6,780 nucleotides of DNA from Pseudomonadota bacterium (GCA_023428035.1 JAEYZO010000834.1:1-6780), one strand, 5' to 3'; shown: positions 1-6,145, numbered from the stretch's first letter. A program made the numbers and translations. The notes: a model not told the origin generated them from the letters alone.

Positions 1-953
1 CGACGAGCCCGCTGCCGATGCCGACGCCGACGCAGTGGGTGATCGCGACGGCGCTCGCGCTCCTGGCGCTGCGACTGAGGTGGGCGGGCCGCGCGGTGGT
101 CGCGGTGATCGCCGCGGTGACCCTCGCGGGCGTCGAGCTCGCGCACCGCCGCGAGGTCTCGTCGGTGGGGGTGCTGCGGGTGACGACCCTCGACGTGGGG
201 CAGGGCGACGCCGTGCTGGTGGAGTTCCCTGACGGAGCGGCGATGCTGGTCGACGGCGGGGGCGCGCTGCACGGCGAGCCCGACCCGGGAGAGCGCGCGG
301 TGGTGCCGTGGCTGCGGTGGAGACGTCGCGAGCGCTTGAGCGCCGTCGCCCTCTCGCACCCGCACCCCGACCACGCAGGAGGCCTCGCCGCGGTGCTCTC
401 CTCGCTCCGCGTCGACGCGCTGTGGGACACGCTGCAAGGAGACGCGCTCCACGCCGGCGGCGCCTACCGAGCGATGCGCGACGCGGCGCGCGACCGCCAC
501 GTCGCGGTGCTGGGCCCGCGTGAGGTGTGCGGCGCGCGGCGGCTCCACGGAGCGAGGGTCGAGGTGCTCGCGCCCTGCCCCGAAGCCAGCGTCGACACTC
601 CGCCCAACGACGCGAGCTTCGTGCTGCGGGTCGACCACGGCCGCGCGTCGGTGTTGCTCCCCGGCGACCTCGAGGCCCGCGGCGAGCGCGCGTTGCTCGA
701 TCGGCTGCGACCCGTGACGGTGTTGAAGGTCGGGCACCACGGGAGCCGCACCTCGACGACGGGCCCATGGCTCGACCGGCTGCGCCCCGCCGTGGCGCTG
801 ATCAGCGCGGGGCACCCTTCGCCCTTCGGGCACCCGCACCCGAGCGTGCTGCGGCGGCTGCGCGAGCGCGGCGTGACCGTGCTCCGCACGGACCTGCGCG
901 GCGCGACCACGGTGACGCTCCGCGCCGACGGGTCGTGGTCGCTTGAGCGCTGA
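1..953 (+). CDS. comEC: ComEC/Rec2-family DNA internalisation protein, C-terminal part (5' end outside window)
   Basis: The reading frame is open from the first bases of the window, so this is the 3' part of a longer gene; the ATG at 18 is probably internal. Numbering residues from that ATG, two hydrophobic segments (about 7-20 and 26-42) look like the last membrane helices of the competence domain. They are followed by a metallo-beta-lactamase fold: DVGQGD (59-64), the metal-binding SHPHPDH (113-119, a full HxHxDH motif), NDAS (197-200), LLPGDLE (213-219) and VGHHGSRTS (238-246). This order, helices then DVGQGD then HxHxDH then PGD then GHHGS, is typical of the ComEC C-terminus. ComEC forms the inner-membrane channel that takes up single-stranded DNA during transformation, and its beta-lactamase domain is thought to act as a nuclease. 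The intact metal ligands suggest an active domain here. A free-standing MBL hydrolase is less likely given the preceding helices. The gene ends 11 bases before a candidate promoter. Confidence 0.88.
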   Translation, partial: TSPLPMPTPTQWVIATALALLALRLRWAGRAVVAVIAAVTLAGVELAHRREVSSVGVLRVTTLDVGQGDAVLVEFPDGAAMLVDGGGALHGEPDPGERAVVPWLRWRRRERLSAVALSHPHPDHAGGLAAVLSSLRVDALWDTLQGDALHAGGAYRAMRDAARDRHVAVLGPREVCGARRLHGARVEVLAPCPEASVDTPPNDASFVLRVDHGRASVLLPGDLEARGERALLDRLRPVTVLKVGHHGSRTSTTGPWLDRLRPAVALISAGHPSPFGHPHPSVLRRLRERGVTVLRTDLRGATTVTLRADGSWSLER

Positions 954-964
954 AGCGACCCCCC

Positions 965-994
965 TTGACTTCATTGAAGAGAGAGGAGTACGGT
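965..994 (+). promoter_or_regulatory. Candidate sigma70-type promoter upstream of the EF-Tu paralogue
   Basis: TTGACT at 965-970 matches five of six bases of the -35 consensus. TACGGT at 989-994 matches the outer bases of the -10 consensus (TA...T), with an 18-base spacer. It lies 11 bases after the comEC stop, in the only fairly AT-rich stretch of this region. The spacer overlaps a small perfect dyad, CTTCATTGAAG (969-979), which could be an operator, but it is short and not centred between the elements. The predicted transcript would start near 1001 and have a leader of about 235 bases before the EF-Tu start codon. The -10 element is weak, so the call rests mainly on the -35 box and position. 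Confidence 0.45.
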
Positions 995-1004
995 CGGCGC
1001 TCTC

Positions 1005-1106
1005 ATGCGTCTGCTCGCCCTCGACTCAGCGCTCTTCGCCGGTGGCCGGTCACGGTCATCCGCGGACTGCTGCGCGCGAGAGGGCTCACGCAAGACGGCG
1101 ACATAA
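1005..1106 (+). CDS. Possible 33-residue leader peptide / small ORF
   Basis: An ATG at 1005 opens a 33-codon frame that ends in TAA at 1104-1106. The product would begin MRLLALDSALFAGG and is then rich in Arg, Ser and Cys (two adjacent Cys). It starts only a few bases after the predicted transcription start. The purine-rich GAGAGGAG (981-988) lies about 16 bases upstream, too far for a normal ribosome binding site and probably not transcribed. Translation would therefore have to be leaderless or nearly so. The stop codon falls inside the hairpin at 1097-1130, just before the terminator-like stem at 1136-1173, which is the geometry expected of a leader peptide that controls attenuation. No run of a single regulatory amino acid is obvious. 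Short ORFs arise easily by chance, so this is a weak call. Confidence 0.2.
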   Translation: MRLLALDSALFAGGRSRSSADCCAREGSRKTAT

Positions 1107-1130
1107 CAAGGCTTTCACAGCTTCGTCGCC
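1097..1130 (+). promoter_or_regulatory. Leader hairpin upstream of the terminator-like stem
   Basis: GGCGAC (1097-1102) pairs with GTCGCC (1125-1130). Inside it, AAGGCT (1109-1114) can pair with AGCTT (1119-1123) with one bulged G, closing a small loop. The hairpin sits directly before the terminator-like stem and overlaps the stop codon of the small ORF. It could act as a pause or anti-termination element. This is a by-eye folding with no covariation support. Confidence 0.3.
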
Positions 1131-1135
1131 CCACC

Positions 1136-1179
1136 CCGAGACCCTCTCCGGCAGCCGCTGGAGGGGGTCTCGGCGTTTT
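1136..1179 (+). terminator. Intrinsic terminator-like stem-loop in the EF-Tu paralogue leader (attenuator candidate)
   Basis: CCGAGACCCTCTCC (1136-1149) pairs with GGAGGGGGTCTCGG (1160-1173) over 14 base pairs with one G-U wobble, around a 10-base loop. It is followed by CG and a short T tract (TTTT, 1176-1179). It lies 183 bases past the comEC stop but downstream of the candidate promoter at 965-994, and 55 bases before the EF-Tu start. Three readings fit: a transcription attenuator for the EF-Tu gene, the 3' end of an independent small RNA of about 175 bases, or a late terminator for comEC. The short T tract makes efficiency uncertain, but the stem is clearly non-random. Confidence 0.65.
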
Positions 1180-1223
1180 GGGGCTTCAACGGACTTCGGG
1201 TCGTTGCCCGGCCCGATGCACAC

Positions 1224-1229
1224 AGGAGA
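1224..1229 (+). promoter_or_regulatory. Ribosome binding site of the EF-Tu paralogue
   Basis: AGGAGA lies five bases before the ATG at 1235 and is the clearest Shine-Dalgarno sequence in the window. It fixes the start at 1235 rather than at upstream in-frame alternatives from 965 onward, whose translation is low-complexity Arg/Pro/Gly and crosses the terminator-like stem. Confidence 0.8.
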
Positions 1230-1234
1230 ATCCA

Positions 1235-2407
1235 ATGGGCAAGGTTCATCTCAACGTCGGTACCATCGGACACGTCGACCACGGAAAGACCACGCTGACG
1301 AGCGCGATCACGAAGGTGATGGCGGCCACGTTCGGCGGCAGGGCGCGCTCCCTGGAGCAGATCGACAGCGCCCCCGAGGAGCGCGTGCGCGGCATCACGA
1401 TCAACCTCGCGCACGTCGAGTACGAGTCGGCGGCGCGGCACTACGCGCACATCGACTGCCCCGGCCACGCGGACTACGTGAAGAACATGATCACCGGCGC
1501 CTCGCAGATGGACGGCGCGATCGTGCTCGTCGACGGCTCGCAGGGGCCGCAGGCGCAGACGCGGGAGCACGTGCTGCTCGCCCGGCAGGTGGGCGTCGAG
1601 CGGGTCGTGGTGTTCATCAACAAGACCGACGTGGCGGACCCCGAGCTGTTGGAGCTGGTCGCGATGGAGACCCAGGACCTGCTCAACGAGCACGGGTACC
1701 AGGGGACCCCCGTGGTGATGGGCTCGGCGCTCCAGGCGATCCGCGCGGTGGACGAGGGCGACGCCCACGGGCCTCGCGCTGCGCCCATCCGCGCGCTCGT
1801 GGCCGCGATGGACGCGCACTTCCCCGACCCCGTGAGGGACACGGCCTCGCCCTTCCTCATGCCGGTGGAGGACGTGTTCACCATCGAGGGTCGCGGCACC
1901 GTGGTGACGGGGCGCGTCGACCGCGGCGTGCTCCCGGTGGGCGCGAGCGTCGAGGTGCTCGGCCTGAGCGACCAGGGCAAGGCCCGGGTCGTGGTGGTGA
2001 CGGCCATCCAGTCGTTCCACAAGGACCGCGCCGAGGCGCGCGCGGGCGAGAACGTCGGCCTCCTCCTGCGCGGCGTGCGCAGGGAGGAGGTCGAGCGCGG
2101 GCAGGTGGTGTCGGTCCCCGGCGCCATCGTGGCCCACGCGGCGGGCGAGGCGGAGCTGTACGCGCTCTCGGCGAAGGAGGGCGGCCGCCACAGCCCCTTC
2201 GGCACCGGCTACATGCCGCAGTTCTTCTTCGGCACCACCGACGTCACCGGCACCCTCGAGGTGCCCGAGGGCCTGGTGCTGCCGGGGGAGCGGGCGAGGG
2301 TGGGCTTCCGCCTCCAGCGCCCCGTCGGCATGGAGCCCGGGATGCGCTTCGCGCTCCGTGAGGGGCGCAGGACCGTGGGCGCCGGCGTGGTGCTCTCGGT
2401 GAAGTAG
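1235..2407 (+). CDS. tuf: Divergent translation elongation factor Tu paralogue
   Basis: The 390-residue product is EF-Tu over its whole length (E. coli has 394) and begins MGKVHLNVGTIGHVDHGKTT. The GTPase motifs are intact: G1 GHVDHGKT (12-19), switch I with RGITIN (52-57), G3 DCPGH with the catalytic His (74-78), G4 NKTD (129-132) and G5 GSAL (163-166). Domain 2 follows with VEDVFTIEGRGTVVTG (211-226) and RAGENVGLLLRG (269-280); domain 3 contains EGGRHSPF (315-322) and REGRRTVGAG (375-384). EF-Tu delivers aminoacyl-tRNA to the ribosome. Residues aligned with known T-stem contacts are kept (R318, H319, Q329, T338, E376). Deviations from usual EF-Tu include a shortened N-terminus, VDGSQGPQAQT in place of the usual xxADGPMPQT, NKTD, and loss of two domain 3 arginines (M327, G333). 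The gene stands alone between comEC and a convergent exoribonuclease gene, not in a str or tRNA-tufB operon, so it is probably a second copy, perhaps conditional or specialised. It is unlikely to be SelB, CysN or another family, given end-to-end EF-Tu similarity. Confidence 0.93.
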   Translation: MGKVHLNVGTIGHVDHGKTTLTSAITKVMAATFGGRARSLEQIDSAPEERVRGITINLAHVEYESAARHYAHIDCPGHADYVKNMITGASQMDGAIVLVDGSQGPQAQTREHVLLARQVGVERVVVFINKTDVADPELLELVAMETQDLLNEHGYQGTPVVMGSALQAIRAVDEGDAHGPRAAPIRALVAAMDAHFPDPVRDTASPFLMPVEDVFTIEGRGTVVTGRVDRGVLPVGASVEVLGLSDQGKARVVVVTAIQSFHKDRAEARAGENVGLLLRGVRREEVERGQVVSVPGAIVAHAAGEAELYALSAKEGGRHSPFGTGYMPQFFFGTTDVTGTLEVPEGLVLPGERARVGFRLQRPVGMEPGMRFALREGRRTVGAGVVLSVK

Positions 2408-2421
2408 CGACGACAGGTCGT

Positions 2422-2456
2422 GCGGGCGCCCGGTGGGAGATCCATCGGGCGCCTGC
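2422..2456 (+). terminator. Strong hairpin just after the EF-Tu paralogue stop (no T tract)
   Basis: Starting 15 bases after the stop codon, 2422-2437 pairs with 2441-2456. The core is GGCGCCCG (2425-2432) with CGGGCGCC (2446-2453), extended outward by three pairs and inward by five more that include wobbles, leaving a three-base loop. No T run follows, so it is not a classic intrinsic terminator. In a very GC-rich genome such stems often mark transcript ends or protect 3' ends from exonucleases. Its place directly after the stop supports a 3'-end role. Confidence 0.5.
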
Positions 2457-2491
2457 GCGCTACGGCGAGCGTGGGGAGGGCGATCAGACGG

Positions 2492-2631
2492 GGATCGGAG
2501 TCTCCGGACGCGGCGGGTCGTCCGCCGCGGATCGGGGCAGTTCCTCTACGAACGCTCGTACGGGCGCGGCTGCTCGCACCGACACCCATCCGCGGCGGAC
2601 GACCCGCCGCGTCCGACGCGAACTCCGATCC
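2492..2631. repeat. Nested inverted-repeat element of about 140 bases (MITE- or REP/BIME-like)
   Basis: Two perfect 28-base arms, 2505-2532 and 2588-2615, are reverse complements. They are flanked by a further 10-base matching pair, GGATCGGAGT (2492-2501) and ACTCCGATCC (2622-2631), separated from the arms by short unequal spacers (3 and 6 bases). Each arm is itself palindromic (GCGGCGG-GTCGT-CCGCCGC), so it can fold alone as a 7-bp hairpin or pair with the other arm. The 55-base centre holds one more small dyad (TACGA-ACGC-TCGTA, 2547-2560). There is no coding capacity and no evident target-site duplication. The architecture resembles a non-autonomous mobile or REP-type element inserted between convergent genes, and as RNA it could also block read-through from both sides. 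The repeat structure is certain; its identity is inferred. Confidence 0.75.
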
Positions 2632-2645
2632 GGCCGCCCCTCCGT

Positions 2646-4502
2646 TCAGCCCTCCACCAGCGCGAGCTCCACGCGGCCCATCGCCTCGTCCGCGGACACC
2701 ACCCTCACCGTCACGGGCATCCCCACCGCGTAGCGCCGCGTCGCCGACACCACTGCGCCCTCCCGCGCGGCCACGGTGTACGGCCCCTCGGGGAGCTTCT
2801 CCAGCGGGATCGTCCCCTCGATCAGGGTCGTGTCGATCTGCGCGACCACGCCGAAGGGCCGCGCCTTCACCACCCTCGCGGTGAAGGTCTGCCCCACGCG
2901 CTCGCCCATGTAGCGCGCCAGCAGCATCCGTCGTCGGTCGGTCTCTGCCCTCGCCGCCCCGCGGGCGCGCGCGTTGAGGTGCGTCGCGAGCGACTCCACC
3001 TCCTCGTCGCGCACGCGCCACGCGCGCTCGCCGTGCAGGTACGCGCGGATCATCCGGTGCACCGCGAGGTCGGCGTAGCGGCGGATCGGCGACGTGAAGT
3101 GCAGGTACAGGGGCGCCGCGAGCCCGTAGTGCATCGAGGGGTGCACCGTGTAGCGCGCGGGCCCGAGCGAGCGCAGGAGCACGCCCCGGATCGCCGCCTC
3201 GCTCGGCATCGCGGTGATCTGTCGGTCGAAGGCCGCGAGCGCGAGCGGCGTGAGCCTCTCGCCGAAGCCCGGCGCGAAGCCGAAGTTCGTCGCGAACTCG
3301 TCGAGGTCGCGCACCGCCTCGGCCGACGGGGAGTCGTGCACGCGGTACACCCCCGGCACGCCCCGGTCGCGCAGCCAGGTCGCGATGGCCTCGTTCGCGG
3401 CCACCATGCAGCGCTCGATCAAGAGGTGCGCGCTGTTGGCCTTCACGCCCTCGACCGAGACCCCCGCCGCGTCGACGCTCACCCGGGCCTCGTCGCGGTT
3501 GATCTCCACGCCGCCGCGCCGCGCGCGGGCGAGCGCGAGCCGCGCCGACACCGTGCGGAACCACGGCGCCGCGTCGCGCACGGGCTCCATCGCGGCCGAG
3601 ACCTCTCCCCGGTCGAGGCAGGCCGCGACCTCGTCGTAGTCCAGCCGCGCCCACGAGCGGCTCAGGCTCTCGTAGCCGTCGACGGCGGTGACCCGCCCCT
3701 CGTCGGCGACGCGGAGCGCGGCGGTGAGGCACGAGCGCTCGACGCCGGGGAGGAGCGAGATCCAGTCCGACGAGAGGCCGTCGGGGAGCATCGGGATCAC
3801 CCGCCCCGCGAGGTAGACCGAGGTGCCGCGGGCGCGGGCGTCGGCGTCGAGGGGCCCGCCCGTCGGCACGAAGCGGCCGACGTCGGCGATCGAGACGAGC
3901 AGCCGCAGCGCGCCGTCGCCGTCGGCGGGGAGCACGGCGATGGCGTCGTCGATGTCTCGCGTCGAGGGCGCGTCGATGGTGACCGTCGGAACATCACGGA
4001 GGTCGCGCCGGTGCTCGAGCGCGTGGGGGATCGCCCGGGCGGACTCGGCCTCACGCACGGCCTCGGGGGAGAACTCCGTGGGGATCGCGTGGCGGGCGAC
4101 CACTCGGGTGACCGCGCGGTCGTCTCCGTCGAGGGTGCGGAGCGCGACGGCGATCTTTCCGTCGACGCGCGCGAGCACGTGGTCGCCCACGGTGAAGGTC
4201 ACGCCGCCGTCGCCGAGGGGCCAGTCGGTGTTGGCGACCTCGCGGTCGACCTTGAGGTGGGCGGCGCCGCGGTGCGCCACGACCACGCCGTAGAGCTCGA
4301 CGCGGGGGCGGTCGACGAGGGCGAGCCCCGAGGCCATCCAGCGGCCGTCGTCGCCCTGCGTGGCCTTGCACTCCACGAGGTCGTCGGCGAGGAAGGGGTT
4401 GAGCTCAGGCGGGGTGACGAAGGCCGAGCGCTCGCCGTCGTCGACGAAGCCGAAGCCTCGGGGGTGGACGACGACGCGTCCGCGCAGGGTGAGGGTTTCC
4501 AT
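2646..4502 (-). CDS. rnr: RNase R / RNase II family 3'-5' exoribonuclease (short form)
   Basis: The 618-residue product has the layout of an RNB-family exoribonuclease, which degrades RNA processively from the 3' end in mRNA and stable-RNA turnover in the cytoplasm. Cold-shock-like OB domains occupy about 4-66 (GRVVVHPRGFGFV at 8-20) and about 70-135. The RNB catalytic domain follows, with TIDAPSTRDIDD (175-186) giving the four magnesium-binding aspartates D177, D183, D185 and D186, and the signature HFTSPIRRYADLAVHR (468-483). A C-terminal S1 domain spans about 536-618. E. coli RNase R is about 810 residues; this protein lacks the N-terminal helix-turn-helix region and the lysine-rich C-terminal tail, as many shorter family members do. 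The ATG at 4502 is preferred because the fold starts there and CGAGAGAC lies 9 bases upstream; a GTG at 4541 would add 13 unconserved residues. It follows mpl by 60 bases on the same strand. Whether it is functionally RNase R or RNase II cannot be decided here. Confidence 0.9.
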   Translation of the reverse strand: METLTLRGRVVVHPRGFGFVDDGERSAFVTPPELNPFLADDLVECKATQGDDGRWMASGLALVDRPRVELYGVVVAHRGAAHLKVDREVANTDWPLGDGGVTFTVGDHVLARVDGKIAVALRTLDGDDRAVTRVVARHAIPTEFSPEAVREAESARAIPHALEHRRDLRDVPTVTIDAPSTRDIDDAIAVLPADGDGALRLLVSIADVGRFVPTGGPLDADARARGTSVYLAGRVIPMLPDGLSSDWISLLPGVERSCLTAALRVADEGRVTAVDGYESLSRSWARLDYDEVAACLDRGEVSAAMEPVRDAAPWFRTVSARLALARARRGGVEINRDEARVSVDAAGVSVEGVKANSAHLLIERCMVAANEAIATWLRDRGVPGVYRVHDSPSAEAVRDLDEFATNFGFAPGFGERLTPLALAAFDRQITAMPSEAAIRGVLLRSLGPARYTVHPSMHYGLAAPLYLHFTSPIRRYADLAVHRMIRAYLHGERAWRVRDEEVESLATHLNARARGAARAETDRRRMLLARYMGERVGQTFTARVVKARPFGVVAQIDTTLIEGTIPLEKLPEGPYTVAAREGAVVSATRRYAVGMPVTVRVVSADEAMGRVELALVEG

Positions 4503-4545
4503 GTCGGGGGGTCTCTCGTGGAGGGCGCGGGAGCATCGCACACAA

Positions 4546-4559
4546 GCCCGCGCGCGGGC
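4546..4559. repeat. Perfect 14-base palindrome between mpl and the exoribonuclease gene
   Basis: GCCCGCGCGCGGGC is perfectly self-complementary and starts four bases after the mpl stop codon in the direction of transcription. As RNA it could form a 5-bp stem with a CGCG loop, followed on the minus strand by TTGTGTG. It could be a weak processing or partial termination site between two co-transcribed genes. In such GC-rich DNA a short GC palindrome may also be chance. Confidence 0.3.
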
Positions 4560-4562
4560 GGA

Positions 4563-5981
4563 CTACAGCGCCGCGCGGAGCTTCGCGAAGATCCCCCCGA
4601 AGGCCCCGTTCGACAGCACAGCCACGGTGTCACCCGGCCGCGCGATCGCCTTCACCCGCGCCACGACGCGGTCGACGCTGCCCGCGCCGGCCTCCACCGT
4701 CTCGGCCTCGCCGCCCCTCGCGCGGATCTCCGTGAGGATCGCCTCCACGTCGAGCCGCTCCTCCGCGGGGATCTCGGGTCGACCCACCGGCGCGAGGATG
4801 ACGTGGTCGGCCGCGGAGAAGGCCGCCGGGTACTCCGCCTGGTGCGTGCGCCGACAGGCCGTCGCGCTGCGCGGCTCGAAGACCGCGATGAGCTTCCCTT
4901 CGGGCAGGTGGCGCTTCATCGCGCGGAGCGTCTCGTCGACCGCGGTGGGGTGGTGCGCGAAGTCGTCGTAGACCCGCACCCCGTTCACCACGTCGACGAG
5001 CTCCTGCCGGCGCTTCACGCCCTGGAACTCCCGCAGCGCGTTGGCGAGGCCCTGCACCGGCAGCGAGAGCCCCTCGGCGAGCAGCGCGATGGCCGCGACC
5101 GCGTTGCGGAGGTTGTGCTCGCCCATCAGGGGAGAGAAGAACCTCCCCGCGAGGGAGCCGCCGATGAAGAGCTCGAAGGGCTGCATGCCCCCGCTCGGGG
5201 CGATGGGCGCGGCCACCCACTCCGGCGGTGAGCCGTCGGGGGTCTCGTCGCCCTCCAGCCCGTAGCGCACCACGCGGCACGGGGCGCCACGGGTCACCGC
5301 CATCACCTCGCGGTCCCTCGCGTGCGCCACGAGCACGCCCGCGGGGTCGAGGCGAGACACGAAGCCGCGGAAGGCGTCGCGGTAGCCCTCCATCGTCGGG
5401 TAGATGTCGACGTGGTCGTGCTCGAGCGAGGTCACGATCGCGCCGAAGGGGCGGTACGACCAGAACTTCGGCACCTTCTCGAAGAAGGCCGAGTCGTACT
5501 CGTCGCCCTCGACCACGAAGGCCCCGCCGCGGCCGAGGCGAAAGCTCGCGTCGAAGTTCTTCACCACCGCCCCGATCAGGAACGAGGGGTCGACCCCCGC
5601 GGCCTGGAGCATCCACGCCACCAGCGAGGCCGTGGTGCTCTTTCCGTGCGTGCCCGCCACCACGAGCGAGCGGCGCTGCGCGAGGAAGAGCTCGCCCAGG
5701 GCCTTCGGGAAGGAGCGGTAGTCCATCCCGCCGTCGATGGCGGCGCGAGCCTCGGGGTTGTCTCTGCGGCACACGTTGCCGACCACCACGAGGTCCGGGC
5801 GAGGGGAGAGGTGCGCGGGGTCGTAGCCCTCCATCACCTCGACGCCCCAGCGGGTGAGCATCTCACCCATGGGCGGGTGAAAGGCCGTGTCGCTCCCGGT
5901 GACCCGGTGCCCCGCGGCCTTCAACAGCCCCGCGAAGGAGCCCATCCCCGTCCCCGAGACGCCGATGAGGTGGACGTGCAT
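4563..5981 (-). CDS. mpl: UDP-N-acetylmuramate:L-Ala-gamma-D-Glu-meso-DAP ligase (muropeptide recycling)
   Basis: The 472-residue product belongs to the Mur ligase family and fits Mpl best. Mpl joins the recycled tripeptide L-Ala-gamma-D-Glu-meso-DAP to UDP-MurNAc using ATP, returning cell-wall fragments to peptidoglycan synthesis in the cytoplasm. The N-terminal UDP-binding domain opens with HLIGVSGTGMG (4-14). The ATP-binding loop is GTHGKSTT (110-117). EGDEYDSAFFEKVPKF (158-173) is close to the EADEYDTAFFDKRSKF segment of Mpl and unlike MurC. GEHNLRNA (287-294), YDDFAHHPTAV (338-348) and FEPRS (368-372) mark the central and C-terminal domains, and the ending SNGAFGGIFAKL (457-468) is the Mpl-type terminus. 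The ATG at 5981 is preferred over a GTG at 5999: the Rossmann strand begins immediately after it and CGAGAGAC lies 9 bases upstream. It is likely the first gene of an mpl-exoribonuclease unit. MurC is the main alternative, but no other mur or dcw genes are nearby. Confidence 0.9.
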   Translation of the reverse strand: MHVHLIGVSGTGMGSFAGLLKAAGHRVTGSDTAFHPPMGEMLTRWGVEVMEGYDPAHLSPRPDLVVVGNVCRRDNPEARAAIDGGMDYRSFPKALGELFLAQRRSLVVAGTHGKSTTASLVAWMLQAAGVDPSFLIGAVVKNFDASFRLGRGGAFVVEGDEYDSAFFEKVPKFWSYRPFGAIVTSLEHDHVDIYPTMEGYRDAFRGFVSRLDPAGVLVAHARDREVMAVTRGAPCRVVRYGLEGDETPDGSPPEWVAAPIAPSGGMQPFELFIGGSLAGRFFSPLMGEHNLRNAVAAIALLAEGLSLPVQGLANALREFQGVKRRQELVDVVNGVRVYDDFAHHPTAVDETLRAMKRHLPEGKLIAVFEPRSATACRRTHQAEYPAAFSAADHVILAPVGRPEIPAEERLDVEAILTEIRARGGEAETVEAGAGSVDRVVARVKAIARPGDTVAVLSNGAFGGIFAKLRAAL

Positions 5982-6145
5982 GGGCACCGTCTCTCGCACA
6001 CATCCCGCCGGGGCTCCAGACGCGGGCGCGCGAGCCCCTCGCTCCCTGTCGCGAGAAGCGTCGTACCCTCGCCGCCGCCTCGTGCATCCAAACGGGCCGG
6101 CTCAACCCCCCCGACGGAGCGCCGTGACCACCGTGGAACAGAGCC
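5982..6145. other. Divergent intergenic region between mpl and the sensor kinase gene
   Basis: These 164 bases must hold the 5' regions of both divergent genes. No convincing -35/-10 pair is visible on either strand; the best on the minus strand (TTGGAT, then TACGAC about 20 bases on) is too widely spaced to call. One 7-bp inverted repeat, GGGGCTC (6010-6016) with GAGCCCC (6032-6038), lies 28 bases before the mpl start and would form a stem in the mpl leader or serve as an operator. No other structure was seen. Confidence 0.5.

Noticed and set aside
965..994. MerR-type operator in the promoter spacer
   Set aside because: The dyad CTTCATTGAAG is short and off-centre, the spacer is 18 rather than 19-20 bases, and no MerR-family gene is in the window.
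1005..1040. Resemblance of the small ORF start MRLLALDSA to the N-terminus of TsaB
   Set aside because: Only about nine residues match and the rest shows no similarity, so a gene remnant cannot be claimed from this.
954..1135. tRNA or other known RNA gene in the comEC to EF-Tu gap
   Set aside because: No cloverleaf pairing and no T-arm motif of the GGTTCRA type could be found.
965..1234. 90-residue N-terminal extension of the EF-Tu paralogue
   Set aside because: The added residues are unlike any EF-Tu, the frame crosses the terminator-like stem, and a strong Shine-Dalgarno precedes the ATG at 1235.
1115..2191. 358-codon minus-strand frame opposite the EF-Tu gene, and a 243-codon frame at 1474-2205
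   Set aside because: They are mirror images of conserved EF-Tu codons with no recognisable domain or ribosome binding site.
2433..5231. 932-codon plus-strand open frame opposite the exoribonuclease and mpl genes
   Set aside because: It is antisense to two genes with clear family motifs. Its translation is low-complexity Arg/His/Ala/Gly, and long antisense frames are expected where stop codons are rare because of high GC.
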